Origin: Ligula intestinalis
Taxonomy: Eukaryota; Platyhelminthes; Cestoda; Diphyllobothriidea; Diphyllobothriidae
Direction: 5' to 3'
Length of the DNA stretch: 64,000 nucleotides
Assembly (NCBI GenBank): GCA_036362985.1
Contig: JAYGXS010000001.1
Location: 21,963,705-22,027,704 of the forward strand
Part shown: positions 22,565-35,205 of the stretch, piece by piece
How positions within the stretch are numbered: the first letter of the stretch is position 1
How the letters are laid out: each line of letters begins with the position of its first letter
Made by a program: the position numbers and the translations under genes
Notes under the pieces: generated by a model
The model's input: only the letters and a program-made list of their open reading frames with translations
What the model was told of the DNA's origin: nothing
The model's database searches: none

Positions 22565-25053
22565 GCAACTAATACTACGCCAACTTAAATGAATAGACAT
22601 AATTACGCCTACTGAAATTCACGTAGTTATTGTAGTGTATTCTTTAAAACACCCCGTGCCTATCCTACTGCTACCGCTTACAATTCAAATGCACTGTGTT
22701 TCGGCTAATGTATGTTCACAAGTAGTAAAAACAGATAACTGATGGTTGTTCCCATGATAGTGTTCTTCACAACCGATGAGATGTGACTCGGCGGTCTTCA
22801 CAGATTAATTTTGCTGTATGGCTCACTGAGGATGCAAAGAACGTAGAAATTGTCATTTAATCGTTCGTCAAATAAAGCATAATTGGTCCGATCGCTTCCC
22901 ATCATATGTGGGCTCTGGCGGATAAGAATGAAAGTGAAAGAAGTTAGAAGAAGAAACGGGAGGATATATGTAGATATCCACGGCCTTTCCTGGACGTTTC
23001 ATTGTCCGCAGGGTCTGAAAAAAGCCTTCAAATGCTACAAGGAGCGCCAATAAGTCTGCCAGCTAGCATACTACCTGTTTCATCTACCAAATTAGTGTTC
23101 TAAAAATGACGCTATATACGGAGTTGTGTCTGCTTGGACGTAAAATTCCGGAAAACTGAATCTAATCGAAGACAGAACCAGTCAATCTCGGTGGTATCGA
23201 TGCGATGCGATAAGTAATCCTCTGGACAAAGTCAAAACAGAGATGCTTCTCCCAGAACAGACACGCCAAAGTTCCGTGGATCCTACATCATACGATAACT
23301 ACTCAAACGGACCAACAATTGTTAACCTTCGAACAGCGCAGAAGGTACAATGGCCACTGAGATAGAGCAGCGGCCTGGCAAAAGGAAAGCGCAAAAAGGT
23401 CTTAACCAATTTGATGAGAAGTTGGAGAAGGTGAAGGGCAAATTGAGTAAAAAGTTGAATACAGAAAGCAGTACCATAAAACTTGCGCGAATGAAATACT
23501 ACCACAGAGGACTCACCTATGAGTTTCGACCGCGCTATCGAGATTATTGGCTTGGCTTGTATTGAAACTAGCAGAGCGGCCCATCCACGAGATGTCCCCA
23601 TCATTCGCACCGTCTATAGTGAGCAGTGCGTGGTCCCTTTCATACTTTCCTTTGCCCTGTTGGTGGAGGGGAGATAACAGACGGGGCGGGTGGAGTTAGG
23701 TTGAAATTGTGCCTAACATATGATATGAAGGATATTTTCAAAATAAAACGCATCTCTTTCTCTCGAGCTCTCGCTGACTCCGTCTTTACTCAGAAGAGGG
23801 AAGTATTTCGATCTGGGAAAAGTAGTCAGGCCTGTTTATTTTGAAATAAGGCCGGCGTTTTCGCCTGCTAGTAAGGCTCCCACAAACAAGGTGTTGTAAT
23901 CGCCTCTGAAGTAAACTTACTAGATTTCCTATAGAGGGTGTTTCCTGGTGCTCGGAGAACACTTCCACAAAGGTGCATCAAATTGGTTTCGTCGAGAGCC
24001 ATGCTAATACCTCTGAGGCGAGTAGGCTACATGAGTAGTCATGCAGATCTTCCAAAAATTTCCATAACTGCAGACTGTATAGGAAGCGAAATACTCCAAT
24101 CCTTCAAACATGGAGTTAGAAGACCTAATTTTCCCTGAAATTGATGCAAGCAAAATTGGCGTTGAGGCATCCTTTCTGGGAAATGCAATTGACTTCCTAC
24201 AGGCATCAAAAATCGTCATCTTCTTATTTCAACCCCAGGCGAAATGTTGACGATCACGGTGTATTCCTCTGTTCTCGCCATCCGCTGGCAGTCTGGTTGG
24301 TCAGCTTCTCCCCGCACTTTGGTTCTCACAGCCTTTAATGCTCACTTCTCGCTTGAACTCTAAATGGACTGTGGTCGACCACAGTCGGCTTATCCCACCT
24401 CGCCATCTTGAGAATTGCTTCGGCTGTCATCTCAAAATATTATGATTTTAAATGCAGCAAATCGCCTCCTTCAGTCTAGCATTTTTATCTTGAAGAGGAA
24501 CATTTTGTACGCCCTTATATCCGCTCCTTAACCCACATATTTACCTCGTGCCCATGAGCGAGAGTCTTTTTGTCCCTGAAAACTAATAAAATCACATTCA
24601 GTTTGTCCTATTAAACCAGATTTGAATGAGTTTTTTTCCCCTGTTCGCTTACATTTTTTTTCGTAGCAGACTGACAATTTTATCAACACAAACTGTGCAC
24701 TGTACAGTGTGTGCCTACTGGTTCACTCGAAAACGTATTTTTATACTCTTGTGCGTGCAGGATAAAATAAGGCGTTCCTTTATTTAAAGACGCATGTTGT
24801 GGTCCCTAAAAGTTGCATGTACACAGGTCCTGAGACTATTTTTTCCTCCCAGGCCAGTTTGTAACTCCACCGAGACACTCCTTGGACAGCGTGGTAAAAC
24901 AAAAGTGGTTAATGCATCATGCGTTTACCTGCGCATTGGTGGTATAATTTTAGGTCACATCGGCAAGTCGGTGAGGATTACTTATACACAGGAAGCAGAG
25001 AGAGCAAAACCCGCCCCCCTTCCTTAGTAATAACGGTGGCCCTCAGCAGAGTC
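22565..25053. other. No recognised feature
   Basis: About 2.5 kb of moderately AT-rich sequence. The lysine-rich plus frame at 23350-23565 and the other short frames have no motif. On the minus strand it may be intron. Confidence 0.45.
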
Positions 25054-25250
25054 ACAGGAAGGGTAAAGAGGTTCTTGTTTTAATCCTAATGCTAGCACTG
25101 ACGTAAAATGAAATCTTAGTCCTAATCATAAGCCTTACCCTAACTTATCTTCATGGTAACTTAAAGCTTAACACAAACATTAAAGTCTGAACGCTATCCA
25201 TAAACCTAACCCAACCTCATCTTTTTTGTGAAATTGGGCACAAAAACTTC
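25054..25250. repeat. Telomere-like degenerate tract
   Basis: Irregular CCTAATC, CCTTACCCTAAC, CATAAACCTAACCCAACC-type units fill this stretch, after a CAGGAAGGG start like the foldback element at 1760. A matching right terminus is weak (AACTTCCTTATTG near 25247-25259). It is probably a decayed member of the same family. Confidence 0.4.
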
Positions 25251-27919
25251 CTTATTGCGGACTGCTCTTGTTCTTGTGGCCAGTTGATTAGGAGCTATAT
25301 AAGCCATCCTGAATAATTGCTTAGGGTCGGCACTTCTAGCGTGAACTCAGGATAGAGGTGATGTGATCAACTGTCGACGAAGAAGCCGATACCCCTTTTC
25401 CCTCGCAGCCGCTGACCCCGACCCACCGTCGCCGTCGTTTGTATCGTTCTCCCACACTCCCCCGTCCCGCCCTCACAGTATTCCCAGCCGGTAACTGATC
25501 AGACATTAGAGAACACCCATCCCCCTTCAACTATAGATAGGGCTATATCAGTGCAACCCCCTTTCTTACTGTAAATTATTCCCGTTTCGTGTACGCACAC
25601 ATTTATAGTCAGTCTGTCTAGTTCCTATCATTTACTTCGATCTTGTACCATAACATTTCCGTTCGTCTGCTTAGTCCGGCGCTAATGAGCCCTGCTCGGT
25701 ACTTCTACTGACTGGAACGTCTTCAGGTCGCAACGTCCTCGGCCGCTACACCAAGACCTCCAACGATCTTGTGAAACAGTTTTGTGCAAATCCGACGTGG
25801 CGCTTCTACTGTTGTCGTCCTTGGTTGCGGACGCCTGCAGAAATTTGACAGCATGACCCGTGTAGTCTCACGCAGATTACCATAATTGCAAATGCTGCAG
25901 CAACGGAACCACCCCGCTCCTTAAGGCGCACAGTACGGCGATGTCAGGCCCCAATAAACTGAGCATAAGCGAAGTGAGTGTTTAGACTTTCAAAACAGTC
26001 GCCACGGGCCTAGGCGTAAAGCTATATTTATACTAGCACATACTTCAAGTTAAGATAACATATTTCAGTACGTGTACTAACATCGATATCCGTAAAACAG
26101 TAGCACAGACAGAAGAGAAATAGCGGGGAGTTATGACTACTTTTCAAGGATAAATACTACTGCAACAAACAATATAGTCAAAGCAATCCGTACTTTACAA
26201 CGGCAGTGTTCTTACTATGCATATAAGATACCCAAAACAAGTAACCCATAACGGCATTCTAGAGTATATTACCTCATAACTTAAAAAAGCAAAGCGTTAC
26301 GATTTTATAGTAATTTTAAATGTATTCCCGACATGTAAGGCAACAACAATTGCATCTTGTGTGACTAGAAGGCGAAGAATTGCCACATAAGAGGCATACA
26401 AATCCCCAATTTTTTCCGTCGCAATCCCCGTGGAGGGCGCGACGTGCTGTTTTGACACTCGCTCTTCGTAGGCGAGAATAGCATCGATTATTAGACAATA
26501 AATATTTAAAAACAGTACCTCCAAAAGAATGAATGAGGTCACTGTCTGTCGCACCAAAACTGTTCGTCGCCTCCAGCGCTAGTACTTAAACGAAAACCGA
26601 ACAACCCGACTGTCCTGATCCCTTGTGTATTCCGTGAAAGGCACAGGAGGCTGGGAGGACACAAGGCGTCATGTTAAAGTACGCATCTAAATTCAGTGCT
26701 GATAGGGCCGGATGACCTTGAGGACACACCAATCAGATGCCAACTGTCGCCTGTTCCCGCGCAGTCATTTTCGCCACGAACTGCGTACTAGTATTCGTGG
26801 CGAGGAATCTCGCTGACGCAAACTTTACGCGATGTGTGTCTGCGTTTTTAAGCAAATGAACCCTGCAATTTTAATCCGACCCTAATGCACGCGTGAAGTA
26901 GTCTAAGTCGTATCTAATGTATTCTATTAGCCCAGACGAAAATGCCCACATCTTTCCATCTTTTTCTCCCTCCCTGCGGCATTTACTGACATGTTAGCTC
27001 CCGTTATTTAAGGTTCGAAAAAGTTTGACATCTTTCTCGCAGAAAAAGGCACTGTAACTTGCTTCCAAATATGGGTAAAATGGTAGCATACGCGTGGCTG
27101 ACTGGGGAGAACATAAGTCCATTTCTGCGAGCGACTGCACATGCATATTTTTTGTCAGCCGATGAAACGATGACCGACAGTTTTCGCAAACTGCATTTGC
27201 CGATGCCATCCCGTAAAGTTTTCTCTCATTAATGAGCTGAGGATACAAAATCCTGAGATAGAAACTTGGGTAGATGCCGATTCTACGAGAGGGGGAAATT
27301 CAAGCGCATTTCGGCTCATAATCTAGGAGTCTGAGGCCTAGTTAGCTGCGGCGGGACCAAGCCGATCCCTGATCTCGTTTTTGGATTTGTTGATGGTTGC
27401 ACCTTGCATCGCCTGTCTTCTGTGAACAGCATCTCTGAATGCTCTTTTTCGCCTTGAATATAACTAAGGACGAATACTATAGATTGAGATTCTATCGGTA
27501 GCGCAAGAAGTCATTTAAAAAGAAAACACACACAGGAGGGAGAGGAGCGAAGGTCCAAAAGAACAGACCATTTTGAAAAAGTTGGACCGGTAGGACAAGA
27601 GAATAGGAACCCCCGGTAGTCATACGTTGGGTTTCAGGGAGATCAGGCTTTGGCTTAGAGCACGGGAATAGCTCCCCCTCGTGGAATTTAGCGTAGGACC
27701 AGCTGTATTTCGGGGAGTTCCTAGTCTTTTCTCTTACTGTTTGACTGATCCACTCACAACAAACGACTTTAAGGACCTTATTCTGACATGAAAGCGAACA
27801 GTCTTTGATTAAGTACGAAATCTCAAGAGCAATCACTGTTATACTAATATCGGGAAGGATTAAGGGGGGAGGGGGATTATAACGTCGGCACAGAGCCCTG
27901 CATCGAGAGTCCGACTCAC
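25251..27919. other. No recognised feature
   Basis: No gene or repeat copy was identified. AT-rich from 26000 to 26560. Possibly intron of the minus-strand gene. Confidence 0.45.
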
Positions 27920-28138
27920 CTTGAAGGAGTTCTTGAACAGACTTCTGCTGAACTTCTGGCGTATCCGATTGTACCGTCGTAGCCCACCGCTGGTAGCGTT
28001 TCGTTTGCAGGTAATCCACAGGGCATCGCCAAAGTTGATGGCCCCCGGTGGACAACGTGCCAAACAACTATCTGTCAGGCTGCGACATCGGGTCTCGAAG
28101 GGATCCAGCAGCTGTTCTTTTAGACGATCCTCGAATAG
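27920..28138 (-). CDS. Internal exon B of an unrecognised minus-strand gene
   Basis: Exactly 73 codons on the minus strand lie between an acceptor (GTTTTAG) and a consensus GTGAGT donor. The one open phase starts and ends in phase 0. The product begins 'LFEDRLKEQLLDPFETRCRS', continues 'LTDSCLARCPPGAINFGDAL' and ends 'RRYNRIRQKFSRSLFKNSFK'. It looks helical and basic. The start has the amphipathic '..L...LLDPF' look seen in some BAR-type helices, but I cannot name a family. A second frame is also open (TGGHQLWRCPVDYLQ...), though it has stops before the acceptor. A diverged copy of its middle lies at 41940-42020, which leaves open that the exon derives from a repeat. Its phase does not allow direct joining to exon A or C, so further exons would be needed. 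Confidence 0.5.
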
Positions 28139-29144
28139 CTAAAACAAAAAAGATAAAGCATTAAGGGTCGATTAACGACGAGATGATTAAGGGGAGACGG
28201 GGCAGAAGCAGAAGGAGTAAGTGGTGGAAGAGAGTGCTGAGGGGTCGAATGTGAATGATCAAAGTAGTCGTCGTTGCGGTTTCCTTTTACACCCTCACTG
28301 GGTGCTCGCAACTCTAGCGACTAGGCCCCTCGCTTGGCAAGACTTGTGTGCTCGCGTCAGGTTTTGGGGTCAAACAACGGCGAGTATGTGCGTGGCGACT
28401 GCGCCTGACTCATCGTGAGCCACCTATTTACGGTGGTAGTACAGCGAGTTCAGCAGAATCTGCATGTGAAGAGTGATCTGAACTCTAGCTAGGTTGGACA
28501 TACGTTTTTTATGATGATTCTTGGGTATTGTGAGTACGGGCGGGTCCCCAACAGTGGCTTGTACTGTTGGTTCGGGGTTGTCTCCTCGTCTAGCGCCTCG
28601 TCTAGCGTCTAGCCTGAGCACAAAGTAGCGATGGCAAACGAACTTATTTAATGGCGGTTCACGCTTGCCATGTCACAGTGCCGTCGTCGGGCTTTGCGAC
28701 CTGTTGTTGGCTTCTCAGAACTCGGGACGCCACACCATGTTAGCAGTATTGCTGCGGGTCCACGGCTGCCAATTCGCTAGCCATGTGAGTCTGCTTATTT
28801 CACAGCGAACCTCTTACTGAAGGCCTTTCCAATATCCGCCACCTGTGAGCGCATCGGGTAGCCAGCAGCTAGGCAGTCCGCATTCCCAGCATTGGCGAAG
28901 AAAATGGATTGAACTGCCCAGTTCTGCTGTCACAGATTGTCACACGTGGAGAGGCACCATCCGGGACAACATCGAGGCCGGTTACATCAGGCATGCTAGA
29001 TGCCGTAAAAATTACAAGTAGCTAGGCCGGGTAAATTAGCGATCTTCGACTGCCTTGGAAACCACTTTGGCCAGGAGCAGTGCGCAATTATGCAAATACT
29101 GTTGACAGTAGTAGTCATAGTGGTGGTGTGCTCCTAAATAGTGA
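28139..29144. other. No recognised feature
   Basis: A short tandem (CCTCGTCTAGCG twice, near 28583-28612) is the only structure seen. No exon with good splice sites was found. Confidence 0.45.
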
Positions 29145-29365
29145 TGCATTGGATCAACACGGGCGCCAGGAAAAAATACAAGGTAGGCGTTACTGGGACT
29201 GCGCATCCATAACACATGAGGGATTTGGTGGCACGCCTAGGCACCCGACTCCGGTCCTCCTCACTTTTTATGACACCAGTTCCAGAGGGTGGGAGAAGAG
29301 GGAGTGTGGCAGATGCAATGCAAGTCACCTCCCCTGCGCCTACCATGCCTTGGAGCACATCATCG
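29145..29365 (+). repeat. Repeat A copy
   Basis: Contains 'GGATCAACACGGGCGCCAGG', 'GGCACGCCTAGGCAC', 'CCTCCTCACTTTTTATGACA' and 'GATGCAATGCAAGTCACC', then 'CCTTGGAGCACATC', in the order seen in the copies at 37088 and 59345. Confidence 0.6.
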
Positions 29366-29394
29366 GAGTGGACGGTCGAGCTGTCGATGGTGTT

Positions 29395-29625
29395 ATTAGT
29401 CGTAGTGGTAGTAGGAGTAGTAGTAGCAGTAGCAGCGGCAGCAGCGTGAGCAGCAGTAGTAATAGTAGCAGTAGTAGTAATAGTAGTAGTTGTAGTGATA
29501 GTAGTAAGAGTAGTAGTAATAGTATAAGTATTAGTAGTAGTAGTAGTAGTAATGATTGTAATAATAGTAATAGTAGTAGTAGTAGTAGTAGTAGTAATAG
29601 TAGTAGTGTAGTAATAGTGGCAGAG
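29395..29625 (+). repeat. AGT trinucleotide microsatellite
   Basis: About 230 bp dominated by AGT/AAT/AGC triplets with interruptions. It is read as poly-Ser on the plus strand and poly-Thr on the minus strand, which explains the two long overlapping frames here. Confidence 0.95.
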
Positions 29626-29660
29626 GCAATAATGATAGTGGTTATAGTTTTTGTGGCGGC

Positions 29661-32099
29661 AAAGTCGACTTGATTTCGTGGGGAACTTTTTGGAACACTT
29701 AAGCAGAAAACAAATCAAATGGTTTTGATCAATGCAGACAGCAAATGGAGATGGATAGCAGTCAGGTTAGAAGTCACTCGAACAAAAACCATGGTAGGGA
29801 ATTTTTTTAAACGGCAGGCCTACCTAGCAATTTGTAAACCGCAGGCTTAGACAGCATAAAATGCCAAAATAAAAAAACTACCCACCCAGCTTATGGCGCG
29901 GAGCTGAGGAATGCTAAGCAGCAAAAAATGGGAAGAAAATTTCAGCGGCGTGGAGGTATCTGTGTTCTGGCAGCCTGATTATAGAAATCGGCCAGCTCTA
30001 CTCGGAGACCGGAGAGTCCTGCACACAGTCCTTATTATACAGAGAACGGGTCGCGTGCACATTGTGCTGGTGCCGTCCTCATTGGCGACCCCGAACGTTT
30101 GGCGTAAATTTTCCAAATAGTACACAGGCTGGTTTGCGTAGTCGCTGACTGAGCAGTTGCCCTAACATGTGATCCTCACGTTGATCCACACCTTTAACGG
30201 TACCAGGGCAGGGGAGATTTTGAATGTAAACCGCCATTTTCTCTCACCATTCAGGTAGGAATATTTGTAATTTTATGCTATTTTCCTTTGATATTCCGCA
30301 CTTTCTTCTCTGCATTGTTTGTCTGAGGTGTGATAATGGGGTCATCTGAACAGTAGGCTGGTCTCAGTGCATAGAGGTTTTTGGCTTTCTCTTTTTTTCT
30401 CTCTCTATCAAAGCTCAAAAATGTCCATTCCGCGCGACATCTTCGGCTCTGAGTCTAGTTTAAAAAACAACCAACCAGTAATCGAGAATCCAAGCCCAAA
30501 TCTCCTGAGGGTATTCAGTTTAGTCCGGCTTGACGGCCCACGTACTGCAATACCTTTTCCGCCAATTGCTATTGTGTGCCTAGAAGCAGGCGGCGTTTCT
30601 GTCGGAACTTGGTATTTGCAGCGTGTCGGTTGCCTTCCTGTATACTGCTGACCGGTGTAGACTTTTCTGTTGCAACACAACCAATCTTTTTTGAGCATAC
30701 CATACCGACAAAGGCGAATTCATTGCAGTCACGCAATCTTTAAGCTAAGCACATGACAATGCGCGTTTAGTTCTCTTGGATTTTACTACAGTTGATGGAG
30801 TGATCAATTAAATATATCCTTGCTTAGACGAAAGGGTGTGAAAAGTACAAATCTGTTGAAAGAACGTTGAACGCCGACACTGGAACACTGGAACTGTATC
30901 TACTACTGAAATGCGACCCCGCGTCTTAAGCTAAAGTTCAATGGTAGCGGTTGAACTTTTAAATGCCTTTTTGAGTCTCGGACTTTGTGGTTGATACACT
31001 CCGGTCAATTCGGATAGCAGTGAACAAGTGTACACTTGACCTACAAAGATCCAGACATAGTTCGCGTTGGTTGGTCGCCGAGGTAGATTTTATTATCTGG
31101 TCGCAGATTAATCCATGGAAAAGGGAGCCCAGCTTTACACTCATTGGCCCATGTTCCGGGAAGGAGGCTTTCCGAGCGGTCGTTGAAGGGAATGAGCATG
31201 GTGATAAACTCCCGAGACCGTTCGTTGCGAACAGTCTCAAACGACTGCGCATTTGTACCGCGGATAAATACGGTAGATGGCCTAACTTATGAAATATCGA
31301 GATCAACATCTGAATGGGTAGCATGAAATAAACTGGGTGTCGGTATTTTTTGTTCACTGAATTGATTTGAGGCTCGAGAAGCTGTTTACAAAAGAAAAGT
31401 TCATTTCAACCCTACTTTGCGAAATAAAAGCAGGGCAAATTTGGGCGAAATATGACCCTTCTTAGAAGCTGAGTAATTTCATATGCTATTGAAAGTTACA
31501 GATGAAAAAAACCTTGTTTGTACGCGTTGCGCTGTAAACTTCCATTAACTTATATCAATAAATTCCTTCTAGGTAGGGAAAATTGGATTTGGATCCATGA
31601 AAGTCCAGTAAAGGCAGCTATGAGGAGGAAAGGGGAGGGATTCAGCTTTGAACATTATTTTGCAAAGTTATGGCGTCTCGTACCAAATAACTCAACACTA
31701 AACTTGGTTGGCTGTCTATTTCATCACACCAAGATTTAGCATGCACAGAGTTGCTGCTGTATCCTGTCATATTTCTCTTTCTCGCCTTCTGATAATGAAG
31801 TCTAGACAATGTCAATCTGTAATCGATCACGGACGGATGATGGTATTCGCGGCGAAGGGATTGCTGAGCGAGTCGTTGGAAAATATTTTCAATAATAGTA
31901 AGGTACTTCTGTGACGCATTACGAAGGATAGAACCGTGCACATAAATAAGCCTGGCGGACGAGAACGGTCTATGCGTAAGCAAGACAATGGTTTTATCCG
32001 TTGTACACTAAAAAGGAAATGATCATGCAGTAGAGCCTCGGGTGACGTCTACGAGCATTTCACGTAACGAGCAAGCCACTCGCAGAAATTTTGCTTCGA
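29661..32099. other. No recognised feature
   Basis: About 2.4 kb without supportable genes. Opposing frames at 30959-31357 (-) and 30987-31292 (+) overlap each other and show no domain. Confidence 0.45.
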
Positions 32100-32500
32100 T
32101 TGACGAGCTTCCGTTCAGTTAACGACCTGTCAGTGCACGTATGGGCCTGCGTCCGCCGTCGAGTCCTGCTCCCATGGCGTAGGTCCTCAGTCAACTGCAG
32201 CCAATCAGTGAACAGACGAACACGCTTTAACACGCAACCCCTTCCCATATAAATGTATTGGCCTGACGAGATTTGCTCGAAAGTATACGTACGCTCGCTA
32301 AACTAGTCTTCTGAATCAGTGAACTGTTTCGCAAGGCAAGCGCTTCACATGACGAGCTCGGTGCCGGAATGGAGTAAACTCGTTAACAGAAGTTCCACTG
32401 TGTTTTCATTGAGACCAGGCCAAATCGGCCGATGTTCTCTACGAACATACTTAACAGACGCTCTGTATTTCTTAGGAACTAAATTGATTTCAGGCGTTAA
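32100..32500 (+). repeat. Composite: solitary inverted-repeat arm plus repeat E
   Basis: About 32217-32277 resembles the right arm of the element at 11844-12275 (GACGAACACGCTTTAACA, then CCCATATAAATGTATTGGCC). From 32290 to 32500 follows a plus-strand copy of repeat E, found in the other orientation at 13425-13680 (TCACATGACGAGCTCGGTGC, GGAGTAAACTCGTTAACA). In both places the two sequences are within about 1-1.5 kb, so they may be parts of one larger element. Confidence 0.5.
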
Positions 32501-33220
32501 TTCTGGAAGAATAATTATTTCCGCGATTAGGTCTTATCTTTAGATAAGCCTACGAAGTCGGCTCTGGTGTTCGCGTGTGGAAAGAACCTTCCACGAGGGC
32601 ACACTGTGTCGACGGCAGCCTTCAAAAACTGTCAATGGTGGATGGTTTGGATAGTTATTAAATATGAAGAGCAGTCAGTCTGCGGTGGACAAAGGACACC
32701 ACAAACAGCAAGACTGTCATCGATATTGTGAGATATGTCTTCGGTTCCCATGGCACGCACAGACGCCGAATGGATACCGTAATTTTGCACCATGATGCTC
32801 TTGTTCATCTTGTAAGCGGCTGATAAGCCTGGCACTGATCATCGAACTTTCGGCTAACAGCTAAGTTCTCTGCATGCGGACTTCAATCTATTTTTATTCC
32901 TACCCGGATCTTAATCCTCTTGAAAATATTTCTTTCAATTACCAGGAGGAATTGGCACAAGGCAAAGAAGAGTCTTTCCATGCAAGGAAATTCTGATTTT
33001 GAGCTGAATAATAAAATTGAAAGTACCACTATAGATAACCTGTGTATTTCCAAGTTTGACGGAATCGATGCTGCTGTAACTGCAAATAGACTGTCAACAT
33101 AAGTACAGATTTTTGCTTTTTGTTATTATCTTCCCCCGCTACATACGCCTCTATTGTAACAAGCTTTATTTCTGGGAGTTTTAACATTATCTAAAATTCG
33201 AGGTTCCGGTAAAAATTAAT

Positions 33221-33310
33221 TAAAGTTGCAAAAATGCCCATCAGAGAATTAAGAAGAGTATTTGGCCAAATATTCTTCTGAATTCTCTGATGGGAATTTT
33301 TGCAACTTCA
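33221..33310. repeat. 90-bp near-perfect palindrome
   Basis: The two 45-base arms meet at a central GGCC (33264-33267) with no spacer and match at 41 of 45 positions. The outer arm has GTTGCAAAAAT, the middle CCCATCAGAGAATT and the inner part ATTTGG. A partial third copy of the inner arm (TTTGCCAAATACTCTTCTGA) lies at about 33392-33411. It can form a long hairpin in DNA or RNA. The neighbours are AT-rich and show no gene. Confidence 0.85.
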
Positions 33311-33939
33311 AAACAGTCCAAGGATCCCGCGGCGTTAAAGGCACTGAATGGGTACCTACGATTCAACACCAAACTTGCAGAGGCGAAAATTTGCCAAATA
33401 CTCTTCTGAATAAGTAATTCTATTTATGCTAGAAAATATAAATCAAATTACGTCTTCTTTTTAAGTATTTCTTTTCTTTAGTGTTGTAAGACCCATGAGG
33501 ACGAAGCATGGGTAGATTTGACGTGACAGAGAGTTCCTTATGAAAAGCATGATAGTTCATACGTTAACAAATCCACTGCATGAACCCACGAAAATGCCGC
33601 CTGCAGCAGCAGCAACAACAGTGAGAATGTGAAAGCACCACGGAAGCGGATAAATATTTACAAAAAGGCACTCATACAGCAAGATGATGCAAAGTCCACA
33701 CAAAACTCACGCAATGAACCATCTGGGACTGGAAGAGCCGCTCCAAAAAGGGTTCGAGGGAGGGACAGGCCTGACAGCTTATCATCTTCTTCACGTCAAC
33801 GTGTCCTTCCTGATCGATACATTTGCGGTAGAAACCTGAGGGCCAAAAAAAGCGTTTGAGGAGGAGAGCGGGGCTGAAGGAGGGCAGAATAGCAGATCAA
33901 TAAGCTCAATTGAACGATCAGTATGACACGGATGGCTAA

Positions 33940-34025
33940 ATGGCAGCGGTAGCAGCAGCGCGGACTCGAACTCTGATCACAGGGTTGCCATCGCACGTTT
34001 TTTAACCCCACGTTGCTTTCAAAGA
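33940..34025 (-). mobile_element. tRNA-like SINE head (tentative)
   Basis: On the minus strand 'GTGGGGTTAAAAAACGTGCG' followed by 'GGCAACCCTGTGATCAGAG' and 'TTCGAGTCC' looks like A- and B-box pol III elements. The first base of the B-box GGTTCGA is changed, and the family tail is not present next to it. Confidence 0.35.
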
Positions 34026-34799
34026 AGGTCGTTTCGAACGTTCCCATGAAGAGCCTTCATAGCGAAGCTCCGCTTAGTGCAGTTGGAATGCTACCAGATG
34101 CTGACTGCGGAGGGCCTACAGTTACGAGTGGATGAAAAAAGCCCTCAGCAGAATGAGATGTAATCACTGGAACAAGCAGTTTCCTGGTCTAGTGTTGTGT
34201 GGATTTTCATACGAAACGTCACAGAAAAGTGTGAAGGACGCACAATGAGCGCAATACGCCAGGTCACTATTCAACACCGGTGACGAGGTTAAAGCAGATG
34301 TTTATTGTAGTAGGCATATGGCTGCATGCCAACAGTGTACTATTAATACTGAAGGCTGGTGACGGGTGACATTGAGAGTCATAAACGTCAGGGTAATTAA
34401 GTTATTGTTCCAGCGATCGTATCTCAGTCTTCTGAAATGCTTCCTGAAAGGCAATCTTTCGCTTCTACCGGAGATAAGTAGTCCCACCAAACGTTGCGGA
34501 AAATTGTGAAGCTGCGATTCTTTTTACGAACCGTCGATACCTGTTTCTGCTACTGTTACTGATAATATCTCTGATGAAGAATCCGTGGGGGATTTCAAAA
34601 AGTCGGGTGAATAAAATGCCTGTCCCAGCGATAGCATCCTCTTCTCCACAGTTAATAGTCCGGAGAACAAATTCCAGACAGTGGCCCAAATACCATATGT
34701 GAAATCCGAAAGTACCACCAACAAAGGCTAGAGAGCCTGCAATTCTCATAATTTTCAACAGCCAGTTATCGTTAATATTCCCGTTCAAAACGCACAGTA

Positions 34800-35205
34800 G
34801 ATTGCCAAGCTGATGAAATCCAAGGATTTTTACAATAAAATCCCTGGTACGTAAAAATAGGTCAACCTACGTTCCCAAAAGTCTTAAGGTATAAAAGAAA
34901 ACACCCTAGTAAAAAGAAGACAGATTATGGTTCATCAATTAATGTTATGTGCTAAAGAAAAAGCGGTTCTCTTAGAATAACAGAAAATTTTGAAAACGTT
35001 AAAAAATGGGGCTACTAAGAAAACTGAACTTTTAAATGTAGAGGTAGTGTGTTCATGCAAAAATCTGTGTGGATAACGCAGCATAAGTAGAACTACGTTT
35101 GAAAACAATCTTTTTGTGAAATTTTCTGACACATATGCTGATTTATTACGTGCAATGTAAAGTAGGGTTGTTACGGAACAGCCCAAAGTTCTAGTTCGTA
35201 AGAGA
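34800..35205 (+). repeat. Dispersed repeat H, copy 1
   Basis: Shares ordered blocks with 39295-39705: 'GATTTTTACAA', 'CCCAAAAGTCTT', 'GTTCATGCAAAA', 'GAACAGCCC' and 'TTACGTG(C/G)AAT' or variants. Identity by eye is about 65-70% with indels. AT-rich and noncoding. Confidence 0.5.

Noticed and set aside
23350..23565. Lysine-rich 71-codon plus frame
   Set aside because: Low-complexity charged composition only. No context supports a gene.
27492..28067. 191-codon minus-strand open frame
   Set aside because: It runs in another frame across exon B and then through intron-like sequence past the GTGAGT donor. The phase fixed by the splice sites is the other one.
29080..29718. Two long overlapping open frames (197 and 194 codons) on opposite strands
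   Set aside because: Both are produced by the AGT microsatellite (poly-Ser or poly-Thr) and the flanking repeat A copy. There is no protein-like composition outside the repeat.
30959..31357. 132-codon minus frame and 101-codon plus frame over the same bases
   Set aside because: Mutually exclusive shadows without domain or splice evidence. Neither could be preferred.
34465..34788. 107-codon minus frame with hydrophobic segments
   Set aside because: Looks vaguely membrane-like, but there is no family match, no splice sites of quality, and it adjoins an AT-rich repeat.
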